The notes under the pieces are model-generated. The model was given only the letters and a program-made list of their open reading frames with translations, was not told the origin of the DNA and ran no database searches. From the NCBI GenBank assembly GCA_030684935.1, contig JAUXXH010000023.1, positions 101,278-165,277 of the forward strand: a stretch of 64,000 bases of DNA, in the 5' to 3' direction. Source of the stretch: Pseudolabrys sp. (GTDB lineage Bacteria; Pseudomonadota; Alphaproteobacteria; Rhizobiales; Xanthobacteraceae). The translations under genes and the position numbers were made by a program. Positions 57,245 through 64,000 of the stretch are shown in pieces. Numbering within the stretch: the stretch's first letter is position 1; each line of letters opens with the position of its first letter.

Positions 57245-58261
57245 TCAGCTCACGAGCTTGTAGGTCTTGACAAAGTCGCTGCCGGGCAGACCCTTCTTGT
57301 CGTTATCTTCGGCCGCCTTCTTGATCACCGGCTTGAAGGCCTCGAGCCAGCGCTTTTGCTCCGCAGCGGGCAGCGAATAGACCTCGCGCTCTTTCTTGGC
57401 GAAGGCAACCGCCTCGACGTTCTTCTTGTCGTAGCTGCGCGCGCCGCCCAGGCTCATCTCAAGCCCGGTGGTGTCGTCGATGATTTTCTTCAGGTCGGCC
57501 GACAGTCCCTCGTAACGCTTGCGGTTCATCGACACCAGGAACGGTGAGCGGCCAAGCGGGGCGTCGATCGTGAGATGCTTGACGACCTCGATCAGCTTGA
57601 AGTCCAGCATCGCGGACAGCGGGATCATGGTGGCGTCGATCACGCCGCGTTCGAGCGAGTTGTAGATCTGCGTGACCGGCATGCTGACCGGGATGGCCCC
57701 GAGCGCCTCAAGCTGTGCCGACTGCGCCGCCGACGGCGTGCGGATGCGCATGCCCTTCATGTCTTCGAGCGTACGGATCGGCTTCTCACGGCTCATCAGG
57801 CCGGCGGTGTCCGAATTCCACAACATCAGCACCTTGGCGGCGGTCAATTCCTTTTCGAAGAGCTTGGCGTTCGCCCAGAGCTTGCGGGTGCCGTCTTCGG
57901 CATTGTCCGCGGTACCCGGCAATTCCGACATCGACAGCATCGGAAAGTCGCCCGAGGTGTAGCCCGGGAGCGTGAAGACGATGTCGGCGATTCCCTGCTC
58001 CATCTGCCGATAAAGCTCCGGCGGCTTGCCGCCGAGCTGCATCGAGGGAAACAGACGTACCGTCATTTTGCCGCCGCTGCGATCGGCGACGGTCTTGGCC
58101 CAGGGCGTGATCGGGTTGACCCAGATGCTGTGTGAGGGCGGCACGAAGCTGGCGAGCTTGAGTTCAAGCGCGGCTTGCGCCTGGACCTTCTGCCATGGCA
58201 GGCCGGCGGCTGCCGCGGTGGCGAGGGTCGACTTGAGAAACGTTCTGCGCGACGTAGACAT
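57245..58261 (-). CDS. dctP: TRAP transporter periplasmic receptor (DctP)
   Basis: A 338-residue extracytoplasmic receptor. The Tat-like signal MSTSRRTFLKSTLATAAAAG is followed by cleavage near VQAQA. DctP blocks are TVADRSGGKMTVRLFPSMQLG, MKGMRIRTPSAAQSAQLEALGA and GVIDATMIPLSAM. The conserved Arg of the carboxylate-binding site corresponds to the Arg of MRIRTPS. GGGAGGA is seven bases before the ATG. As first gene of a dctPQM operon ending with the GMC oxidoreductase, it probably binds the organic acid or alcohol to be oxidised. Divergent are the polysaccharide-deacetylase-family paralogues. Confidence 0.95.
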   Translation of the reverse strand: MSTSRRTFLKSTLATAAAAGLPWQKVQAQAALELKLASFVPPSHSIWVNPITPWAKTVADRSGGKMTVRLFPSMQLGGKPPELYRQMEQGIADIVFTLPGYTSGDFPMLSMSELPGTADNAEDGTRKLWANAKLFEKELTAAKVLMLWNSDTAGLMSREKPIRTLEDMKGMRIRTPSAAQSAQLEALGAIPVSMPVTQIYNSLERGVIDATMIPLSAMLDFKLIEVVKHLTIDAPLGRSPFLVSMNRKRYEGLSADLKKIIDDTTGLEMSLGGARSYDKKNVEAVAFAKKEREVYSLPAAEQKRWLEAFKPVIKKAAEDNDKKGLPGSDFVKTYKLVS

Positions 58262-58805
58262 GTTTTATCCTCCCAGAGCGGTGCACTCCGGCACCTTTGT
58301 TGATCGTCCCGGGTACCATATCGCAGGGCGCGCCATTTCGAAAAGGATCATTCCCCCGGCCACCCCCGAATCTGGGAGATTGCGCAAATCCGCCGCAGGC
58401 CGCGTGTTGGCCCGTCCGGAAAGGGGCCCGGCGGGGCGCGGCCCACACTTTCCGTCAGCCGCCCACCACGCCACATCGCGGCGCCGGCGGTGGCACGTCC
58501 GCTAACGGCGCCGCCGCTGCTCAGATGCCCGCCAATGGGCTTGAGGCTTCCAGCCATGCGGCGCGCCTACCGGCTGGTGCCGGACCGAGACCCGGCTGCC
58601 GCTCTTCTTCTTTCCGTGGCGCCCGCAAATTGTCGGATCGCCGGCTTCGTCCCGCTCGACCGCTGGTTGGGTTGCGCGTCGCGGCAACGCCGTGACAATC
58701 TCCCCCTTCACGTCCCTTGAAAAGGGGAGGTCGGTTTGCGAAGCAAACCGGGTGGCGATCGCTTCCGACACCCACCCCAATCCTTCCCATTCAGGGAGGG
58801 AGTAA
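58262..58805. other. Divergent intergenic region, dctP / deacetylase cluster
   Basis: A 544-bp region without a supported gene. It contains the dctP leader, GC-rich sequence with short open frames of no protein character, and a repeat near 58700-58755 with CTCCCCCTT/AAGGGGAG-type arms and a perfect hairpin CGGTTTGC (58732-58739) GAA GCAAACCG (58743-58750). The strong site AGGGAGGG leads into the next gene. Confidence 0.6.
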
Positions 58806-59702
58806 ATGGAGATTGCCTTGTCCAGCCCCATGATCCCCCGCGAACGTAACGAATACTCCGCCATCGTCGATCGCCCGCCGCTGAAGCTGCCGGGCAAGGC
58901 GCGCATCGTGTTCTGGACCATCGTCAACTACGAGGTCTGGGACATCGCCAAGCCGATGGCGCGGCAACTGCTGCCGGCGCCGACCGGCGTGCCGCTGATG
59001 CCGGACGTGGTGCACTGGGGCTTTCACGAATACGGCATGCGTGTCGGCTGCTGGCGCTTCTTCGAGCTGTACAAGAAGCTCGGCATCAAGCCGACACTCG
59101 CCGCCAATGCCCGCATCTGCGAGGACTATCCGCGCGTGGCGGAAGAAGCGCGCGACGCCGGCTGGGAATTCATGGGCCACGCCTACGAGCAGGGTCCGAT
59201 CCACAAGGAGACCGACCAGGCCGGCATGATCAACCGCACCATGGACATCATGGAGAAGTTCTGCGGCAAGCGCCCGGTCGGCTGGCTCGGGCCCGGCCTG
59301 ACCCAGACGCTGGAAACGCCGGACCTGCTGGCCAAGGCCGGCGTCAAGTACATCGGCGACTGGGTCTATGACGACGAGCCGACGGTGATCAAGACCACCA
59401 ATGGCCCGCTGGTCACCCTGCCCTACACCATCGAGACCAACGACATCCCGGTGATGATCGTCCAGCACCACAACAGCGACTACCTGCTGCAACTGGTGAA
59501 GGATCAGTTCGACCGGCTCTATGCCGAGAGCGAGGACCGCGCCAAGTTCGTGGCGCTGGCGATCCACCCCTACATTTCGGGCCAGCCGCACCGGATCAAG
59601 TATCTCGAGCAGATCTACGACTACGTGAACCAGCACGAGGGCGTGCTGCACTGGAACGGCGAGCAGATCTACGACTGGTACAAGGGCATCGCCAAGGTTT
59701 GA
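58806..59702 (+). CDS. Polysaccharide-deacetylase-family protein, PuuE-like (1)
   Basis: A 298-residue NodB-homology protein of the group containing the cofactor-independent allantoinase PuuE rather than chitin deacetylases. Blocks are HEYGMRVGCWRFF from residue 74, WEFMGHAYEQGPIH, WLGPGLTQTLETPDLLA and GDWVYDDEP. There is no signal peptide, so it is cytosolic. The allantoinase-like members open cyclic amide or ureide rings. The two following genes are paralogues with the same blocks, suggesting gene amplification for related substrates. AGGGAGGGAG gives a strong start at 58806. Confidence 0.88.
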   Translation: MEIALSSPMIPRERNEYSAIVDRPPLKLPGKARIVFWTIVNYEVWDIAKPMARQLLPAPTGVPLMPDVVHWGFHEYGMRVGCWRFFELYKKLGIKPTLAANARICEDYPRVAEEARDAGWEFMGHAYEQGPIHKETDQAGMINRTMDIMEKFCGKRPVGWLGPGLTQTLETPDLLAKAGVKYIGDWVYDDEPTVIKTTNGPLVTLPYTIETNDIPVMIVQHHNSDYLLQLVKDQFDRLYAESEDRAKFVALAIHPYISGQPHRIKYLEQIYDYVNQHEGVLHWNGEQIYDWYKGIAKV

Positions 59703-59720
59703 GGGTCGCGTTAAGTGGTT

Positions 59721-59799
59721 TCCGCTCGTCCCCGCGAAAGCGGAGACCCAGTTCTTTCGCCGCAAGAGCTGGATTCCCGCTTCCGCGGGAATGAGCGGA
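59721..59799. repeat. Intergenic repeat, TCCGCTCGTCCCCGC ... AATGAGCGGA type
   Basis: Copy of the family at 21574, here between two paralogous deacetylase-family genes. Confidence 0.88.
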
Positions 59800-59867
59800 G
59801 ATTGAGACATCGGCCCTGACCAATTCAAAACGCGCAACAAGCATGCTGAAACCGCCGAGGAACCGCC

Positions 59868-60773
59868 ATGAACTTTCCCAAGCCGCCGGTCGGGATGCTG
59901 CCGAACGACCGCCTCGATTACTCCGCCATCACCACGCGCGAACCGCTGAAACTGCCGAACAAGGCGCGCATGGTGGTATGGACCGTCACCAACGTCGAGG
60001 AATGGGACCCGACCCAGACCATGCCGCGCACCGTGCTGACACCGCCGGCCGGCGGCTCGCCGATGCCGGACATTCCGAACTGGTGCTGGCACGAATACGG
60101 CAACCGCGTCGGCTTCTGGCGGCTGCTGGAGGTCTATGACGAGTTCAAGATTCCCGGCGTCATGAACATCAACGGCGTCGCCGTCGAAGCCTTCCCCGAC
60201 ATCGTCAAGGCCTGCATCGACCGCAATTGGGAGTTCCTCGGCCACGGCTATACCCAGCGCAACCTGCAGAAGGTCGAGAATGAGCGCGACGACATCCGCA
60301 AATGCGTCGCCGTGCTGAAGAAAGCCACCGGCGCCCGGCCGCGCGACTGGCTCGGGCCGGGCCTGACCGAGACCTGGGAGACGCCGGACATTTTGGCTGA
60401 GGAAGGTTACGATTATGTCGCCGACTGGGTGCTCGACGACCAGCCGGTGTGGATGAAGACCCGCGGCAAGCCGATCCTCAACATCCCCTACACCCAGGAA
60501 TGCAACGACGTCGCCATGATGCTGATCCAGCATCACAAGGCGTCCGAGTTCTACGAGCGGGCGATGGACCAGTTCGAGCAGATCTACAAGGACTCCAAGG
60601 ATTCCGCCCGCGTGATGGCGATCTCGGTGCATCCCTACATCATGGGCGCACCGCACCGGGCCAAATATTTCCGGCAGATATTCCAGAAAATCCGCAAGAA
60701 GAAGGACGTGCTGTTCTGGACCGGCGCGCAGATTGCCGACTGGTACAAGAAGACCGGGCCGAAAGCGCCGTAG
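59868..60773 (+). CDS. Polysaccharide-deacetylase-family protein, PuuE-like (2)
   Basis: A 301-residue paralogue. It shares HEYGNRVGFWRLLEVYDEF (His75), WEFLGHGYTQRNLQ, WLGPGLTETWETPDIL and DWVLDDQP with the first gene, and ends like it in a helical WYKKTGP. No signal peptide. GAGGAA lies eight bases before the ATG. Most similar to the allantoinase-like group by eye; substrate not determined. The repeat between copies 1 and 2 would allow recombination and may explain the expansion. Confidence 0.88.
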   Translation: MNFPKPPVGMLPNDRLDYSAITTREPLKLPNKARMVVWTVTNVEEWDPTQTMPRTVLTPPAGGSPMPDIPNWCWHEYGNRVGFWRLLEVYDEFKIPGVMNINGVAVEAFPDIVKACIDRNWEFLGHGYTQRNLQKVENERDDIRKCVAVLKKATGARPRDWLGPGLTETWETPDILAEEGYDYVADWVLDDQPVWMKTRGKPILNIPYTQECNDVAMMLIQHHKASEFYERAMDQFEQIYKDSKDSARVMAISVHPYIMGAPHRAKYFRQIFQKIRKKKDVLFWTGAQIADWYKKTGPKAP

Positions 60774-60797
60774 CCGTCTCATCCTCGTCACCGGCAT

Positions 60798-60817
60798 CCG
60801 GTCGCGGTCGCGACCGG
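60798..60817. repeat. Short inverted repeat between deacetylase-family genes
   Basis: CCGGTCGCG (60798-60806) and CGCGACCGG (60809-60817) are exact inverted arms around GT. No T-tract; may be a stem in the polycistronic mRNA. Confidence 0.4.
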
Positions 60818-60875
60818 CGTTGCCTCATTCGCATGGGAGGCACACCGCCGCCCTGCCGTCCCCAAGAGAAGTGTC

Positions 60876-61751
60876 ATGGCCATGCATCCGCGCGAACGAC
60901 TTGCCTTTTCCCCGATCGAGAACCGCCCGCCGCTGACGTTTCCGGAAGGCGTCCGCCTGGTCATCTGGCCGGTACTGGCGCTGGAAGAATGGGAAATGAG
61001 CCGGCCGATGGCGCGCATGGTGATCTCGCCGCCGCAGGGCCAGCCGCAGCAGCCCGACCACCCGAACTGGACCTGGCACGAATACGGCATGCGGGTCGGC
61101 TTCTGGCGCATCCGCAAGATGATGGAGGGCCTCGGCGTGTCGCCGACGGTGACGCTGAATGCGCGGGTTTGCGAAACCTATCCGCAGGTCGTTACCGCCT
61201 GCCTCGACAGCGGCTGGGAGCTGAACGCCCACGGTTACGACCAGGTGCCGATGCACAAGACCGAGGACCAGCGCGGCGTCATCATGAAGTCGATGGACGT
61301 CATTGAGAAATTCTCCGGCAAGCGGCCGCGCGGCTGGTTCGGCCCCGGCCTGACGCAGACCTTCGATACGCTCGATTACCTGTCGGAAGCCGGCGTCGAA
61401 TATATCGGCGACTGGGTGCTCGACGACGAGCCGGTGACGCTGAAAACCACGCACAAGCCGGTGGTGGCGCTGCCGTATAATTTCGAGATCCACGATATTG
61501 TCATGATGGCGCTGCAGCATCACGGCTCGGACATGATGTATATCCGCGCGCGCGACCAGTTCGACTGCCTTTATGCCGAGTCGGTCGAGCGGCCGAAGAT
61601 CCTGTCGATCGCCTGCCATCCTTATCTGTCGGGCGTGCCGCACCGGATCGGTCACGTCGAGCGCACCTTCCGCGAATTGCTCGCGCATGACGGCGTGGTC
61701 GCCTGGAACGGCGAGCAGATCCTCGACTGGTACCGCGGCCAGCAGACGTGA
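60876..61751 (+). CDS. Polysaccharide-deacetylase-family protein, PuuE-like (3)
   Basis: A 291-residue third paralogue: HEYGMRVGFWRIRKMM from His68, WELNAHGYDQVPMHKTEDQ, WFGPGLTQTFDTLDYL and GDWVLDDEP. It is the most divergent in the segment RVCETYPQVVTACLDSG. Cytosolic. Its stop is 17 bases before the amidase start, so the amidase is probably co-transcribed, suggesting that ring opening is followed by amide hydrolysis. The ATG at 60876 is followed by a second in-frame ATG two codons later. Confidence 0.88.
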   Translation: MAMHPRERLAFSPIENRPPLTFPEGVRLVIWPVLALEEWEMSRPMARMVISPPQGQPQQPDHPNWTWHEYGMRVGFWRIRKMMEGLGVSPTVTLNARVCETYPQVVTACLDSGWELNAHGYDQVPMHKTEDQRGVIMKSMDVIEKFSGKRPRGWFGPGLTQTFDTLDYLSEAGVEYIGDWVLDDEPVTLKTTHKPVVALPYNFEIHDIVMMALQHHGSDMMYIRARDQFDCLYAESVERPKILSIACHPYLSGVPHRIGHVERTFRELLAHDGVVAWNGEQILDWYRGQQT

Positions 61752-61768
61752 CGACAAAGGACAACGGC

Positions 61769-62965
61769 ATGAACGCACCGCTGTATCTCTCGGCCTTTGT
61801 GCCGCACGATCTGCCAGAGCCGGTCAGGGGCGCCGCAGAAGGCCCGCTGGCGGGCCTCTCCGCCGCGGTCAAGGACATGTACGACATCGCCGGGACACGC
61901 TGCGCCAACGGCAATCCGACCTGGCTGGAGACTCATCCCGCCGCCGAGAAAAATTCGACCGCTGTGCAGCGTATCCTCGATGCCGGTGCGACCATCATCG
62001 GCAAGACCGTGTGCGACGAATTCTTCTACAGCGTCACCGGCGCGAACGCGCATTACGGCACGCCGGTCAATCCGCGCGCGCCGGGCCGGCTGCCGGGCGG
62101 TTCGTCGAGCGGCTCGGCCTCGGCAGTCGCGTCAGGCGCGTGCGACTTTGCGCTGGGCAGCGACACCGGCGGCTCGGTCCGCATCCCGGCCGCGTTCAAC
62201 GGCGTCTACGGCATCCGGCCGACGCACAACCGCATCGATGCGGCCGGCGCGACGGCGATGGCGCCATCGTTCGATGTGCCGGGCTGGTTTGCTTCGGGTC
62301 CCGGCGTGTTCCGCAAGCTCGGCGCGGTGCTACTCGACGGCAACGCCGTCGCGGCCCCCATCCAAAGACTGATCGTGCTGGAGGACGCCTTCGAGGAGGC
62401 CGACGAGACGATCTCCGACATGCTGCACAGCGCGCTCGAATTCATGGTCGACGACCTGCCGCCGATGGTGCACGCCCGCATCGCGCCGGACGGGTTCGAT
62501 CCATGGCGCGAGGCGTTCCGGATCATCCAGGCCCACGAGGTGTGGCAATCCTTCGGCGCTTTCGTCACCCGCCATCAGCCGCCGATGGGACCCGGCATCC
62601 GCGAGCGCATGGACGCCGCCGCCGCCATCGGCGCCGACGAGCTTGCGGACGCCAGCAAGGTTCATGCGCAGGCGCGCGACCATATTCGCGGCATCGTCCG
62701 GCCCGGCACCGTGCTGGCACTGCCGACCGCGCCCTGTATCGCGCCGCGGCTCGATCATACGCCGGCGGAACTGGAGCATTTCCGCGTGCGGGTAATGCGG
62801 CTGACCTGCACGGCCGGGCTCGCCGGGCTGCCGCAGGTGACCCTGCCGATCGGCACGGTCGACGGCTGCCCGGTCGGCCTGTCGCTGATCGGCTGGCCCG
62901 GCGGCGACGAGGCGCTGCTCGATCTGGCCTGTGCACTGGCGGGGCATTGCGGGATGGCGGCGTGA
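61769..62965 (+). CDS. Amidase (amidase signature family)
   Basis: A 398-residue amidase. The Ser-cis-Ser-Lys triad is visible: Lys in GLSAAVKDMYDIAG (~residue 38), and GGSSSGSASAVASGACDFA and GSDTGGSVRIPAAFNGVYG carrying the two serines. It hydrolyses a small amide to acid and ammonia. The C-terminal GLPQVTLPIGTVDGCPVGLS is the common family end. It is shorter than GatA (about 480), so a catabolic amidase such as AtzF- or DUR-like is more likely than a tRNA amidotransferase. The ATG at 61769 has AAAGGA eight bases before; a GTG seven codons earlier overlaps the previous gene. Last gene of the ureide-like cluster. Confidence 0.92.
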   Translation: MNAPLYLSAFVPHDLPEPVRGAAEGPLAGLSAAVKDMYDIAGTRCANGNPTWLETHPAAEKNSTAVQRILDAGATIIGKTVCDEFFYSVTGANAHYGTPVNPRAPGRLPGGSSSGSASAVASGACDFALGSDTGGSVRIPAAFNGVYGIRPTHNRIDAAGATAMAPSFDVPGWFASGPGVFRKLGAVLLDGNAVAAPIQRLIVLEDAFEEADETISDMLHSALEFMVDDLPPMVHARIAPDGFDPWREAFRIIQAHEVWQSFGAFVTRHQPPMGPGIRERMDAAAAIGADELADASKVHAQARDHIRGIVRPGTVLALPTAPCIAPRLDHTPAELEHFRVRVMRLTCTAGLAGLPQVTLPIGTVDGCPVGLSLIGWPGGDEALLDLACALAGHCGMAA

Positions 62966-63013
62966 TGGGTTTTATGCTTTGAACGCTGGGTCTCCCGCAC
63001 GGACCCGCTGCCC

Positions 63014-63709
63014 ATGACCGCTCCCGAACTCCTCGACCGCAAAACCATCGCCGAGCTGACGGCGCGGATGTATCTCGACACCGGCGCAGTGCGGTTCATG
63101 GACGACAAGCCGTTCATCTTCACCAGCGGCTGGGCCAGCCCGGTCTACAACGACTCGCGCTGGCTGATCTCGTTTCCCGACGTGCGCAGCCTGCTGATGG
63201 ACTTCACCGTCGCCGGCATCAAGCGCGACATCGGTCGCGACAAACTCGACGCCGTGGCCGGCGGCGAGACAGCCGGCATTCCGTTCGCCGCCTGGGTCGC
63301 CGACCGCCTGGCGCTGCCTATGCAATATGTGCGCAAGAAGCCCAAGGGCTTCGGCCGCGGCGCCCAGATCGAAGGCCAGTTGATCCCGGGCCAGCGCGTG
63401 CTGCTGGTCGAGGACCTCGCCACCGACGGCCGCAGCAAAATCAATTTCGTCAAGGCGATCCGCGACGCCGGCGGCACCTGCGACCACTGCACCGTTTTGT
63501 TTTTCTACGACATCTATCCGGAAGGCCGGAAAATCCTGGCCGATATCGGCGTGACCATGCATTACCTGACGACGTGGCGCGATGTGCTGGCGGTGGCCAA
63601 GGCCAGCGGCAGGTTCGAGGCAAAAAAACTCGCCGAGGTTGAGAACTTCATCAACGATCCGGCCGGCTGGTCGAAGGCGAACGGCGGCGTCGCGACCGCG
63701 GCGGAGTAA
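63014..63709 (+). CDS. pyrE: Orotate phosphoribosyltransferase
   Basis: A 231-residue PyrE. It converts orotate and PRPP to orotidine monophosphate in UMP synthesis. The PRPP-binding motif is VLLVEDLATDG near residue 129; the N-terminal FTSGWASPVYNDSRWLISFP is the orotate-binding block, and YVRKKPKGFGRGAQIEG carries the flexible catalytic loop residues Lys. Length and motifs fit the alphaproteobacterial PyrE. No ribosome site stands out before the ATG. It lies 48 bases after the amidase gene, on the same strand; whether it belongs to the operon is unclear. A repeat follows. Confidence 0.95.
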   Translation: MTAPELLDRKTIAELTARMYLDTGAVRFMDDKPFIFTSGWASPVYNDSRWLISFPDVRSLLMDFTVAGIKRDIGRDKLDAVAGGETAGIPFAAWVADRLALPMQYVRKKPKGFGRGAQIEGQLIPGQRVLLVEDLATDGRSKINFVKAIRDAGGTCDHCTVLFFYDIYPEGRKILADIGVTMHYLTTWRDVLAVAKASGRFEAKKLAEVENFINDPAGWSKANGGVATAAE

Positions 63710-63715
63710 CTCTCC

Positions 63716-63805
63716 CCGCTCGTCCCCGCGAAAGCGGGGACCCAGGGCGACCTTCTCCGGCATTTTTTGTGGCTCTGGATTCCCGCTTGCGCGGGAATGA
63801 GCGGA
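63716..63805. repeat. Intergenic repeat, CCGCTCGTCCCCGC ... AATGAGCGGA type
   Basis: Copy of the family at 21574, directly after pyrE. Confidence 0.88.
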
Positions 63806-63827
63806 GTTTGGGTCCAGCCCCCGGCCT

Positions 63828-63866
63828 GTCATCCTTTGAGGCTCGCGCTCCGCGCTCGCACCTCAG
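63828..63866. repeat. Interrupted copy of the GTCATCC...CCTCAG repeat
   Basis: GTCATCC and CACCTCAG arms match the repeat at 50973, but the sequence departs after CCTCAG, where intact copies continue with a GGTGACGG-like arm. The break coincides with the left end of the IS5-family element. Confidence 0.75.
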
Positions 63867-64000
63867 AGCCTGACTGAAAAAGCGGTGAGTGATCCCAGCG
63901 GGCTGTGATTCCATCGGATTTGCAAAGATTCGAGGGAGATCACGATGGCCTGGACTGGGACCACTCGCGCACACTATCGACGGGACCGCCCGCGCTACAC
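63866..64000 (+). mobile_element. IS5-family insertion sequence, left end (truncated by window edge)
   Basis: A probable left inverted repeat starts GAGCCTGACTGAAAAA at 63866, preceded by TCA, which would be a TNA-type target duplication as in the IS1031/IS5 group. The following transposase start matches that family. The right end is outside the window, so the element cannot be delimited fully; boundaries are inferred from the break in the underlying repeat. Confidence 0.7.
63945..64000 (+). CDS. IS5-family transposase, N-terminus only
   Basis: Only the first 18 codons are in the window: MAWTGTTRAHYRRDRPRY, the start typical of IS5-family transposases (MAWT..R..YRRD.LRY). GAGGGAGA lies about seven bases before the ATG. 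Whether the gene is intact cannot be seen. The DDE domain is beyond the edge. Confidence 0.75.
   Translation, partial: MAWTGTTRAHYRRDRPRY

Noticed and set aside
58262..58805. Possible gene in the dctP/deacetylase intergenic region
   Set aside because: Short frames on both strands overlap, lack ribosome sites and include a repeat hairpin.

Overview
This 64 kb window is GC-rich chromosomal DNA of an alphaproteobacterium, most likely of the order Hyphomicrobiales (Bradyrhizobium / Rhodopseudomonas / Pseudolabrys-like). The placement is inferred from gene content (several Bug-type solute receptors, CoA-transferase, TRAP and NMT1-type ABC loci, an RHH_4 protein, S10 peptidase) and from short palindromic intergenic repeats (paired GAGCATGATC/GATCATGCTC arms, GTCATGGCCGGGCTTGTCCC-type and CCGCTCATTCCCGC-type elements) that I recognise from that order. 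No rRNA, tRNA, CRISPR array, phage or replication origin was seen.

Layout. 1-6.4 kb: 3' part of ahcY, a GT39 membrane glycosyltransferase, lepA, a DUF4258/DUF2283 small-gene pair, a ribbon-helix-helix protein and a DJ-1/PfpI protein. 6.6-8.7 kb: a complete IS1595-family element with matched inverted repeats and target duplication, carrying a DUF3800 passenger and a 54-codon accessory ORF. 9.1-9.7 kb: a MazE-like/MazF toxin-antitoxin operon behind a perfect 14-bp palindrome. 9.7-16.4 kb: secreted lipase-like hydrolase, an M24 peptidase-like protein with an altered metal site, LrgA/LrgB-type membrane proteins, small membrane proteins, DUF983, a glutathione transferase and a hydroxyisobutyrate-dehydrogenase-like enzyme.

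16.6-40.5 kb is a long catabolic and transport region: an NMT1/taurine-type ABC importer with two permeases, an LVIVD protein, a CobW GTPase, a MetF-like protein, a two-subunit family I CoA-transferase homologue whose B subunit lacks the catalytic glutamate, two Gfo/Idh/MocA oxidoreductases, a Bug receptor, an Ldh-type dehydrogenase with an amidohydrolase, an orphan molybdenum hydroxylase large subunit, a succinate-semialdehyde dehydrogenase, an iron/thiamine/polyamine-type ABC importer lacking its receptor, an enoyl-CoA hydratase and a CaiB/BaiF CoA-transferase. The genes suggest uptake and CoA-dependent breakdown of organic acids or amides; the substrates cannot be read from the sequence.

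40.8-51 kb holds a DEAD-box helicase (motif II DDAD) followed by an extended IF-1, two Bug receptors, a leaderless sugar-binding-like protein, an S10 carboxypeptidase, and a peptidoglycan group (two L,D-transpeptidases and MepA with a long proline-rich spacer). 50.4-53.5 kb is an Lrp regulator divergent from a stand-alone 2-oxoacid dehydrogenase E1. 53.7-63 kb is a TRAP transporter/GMC oxidoreductase operon divergent from three PuuE-like polysaccharide-deacetylase-family paralogues and an amidase, plausibly a ureide or cyclic-amide degradation locus. pyrE follows, and the window ends in the start of an IS5-family element inserted into an intergenic repeat.
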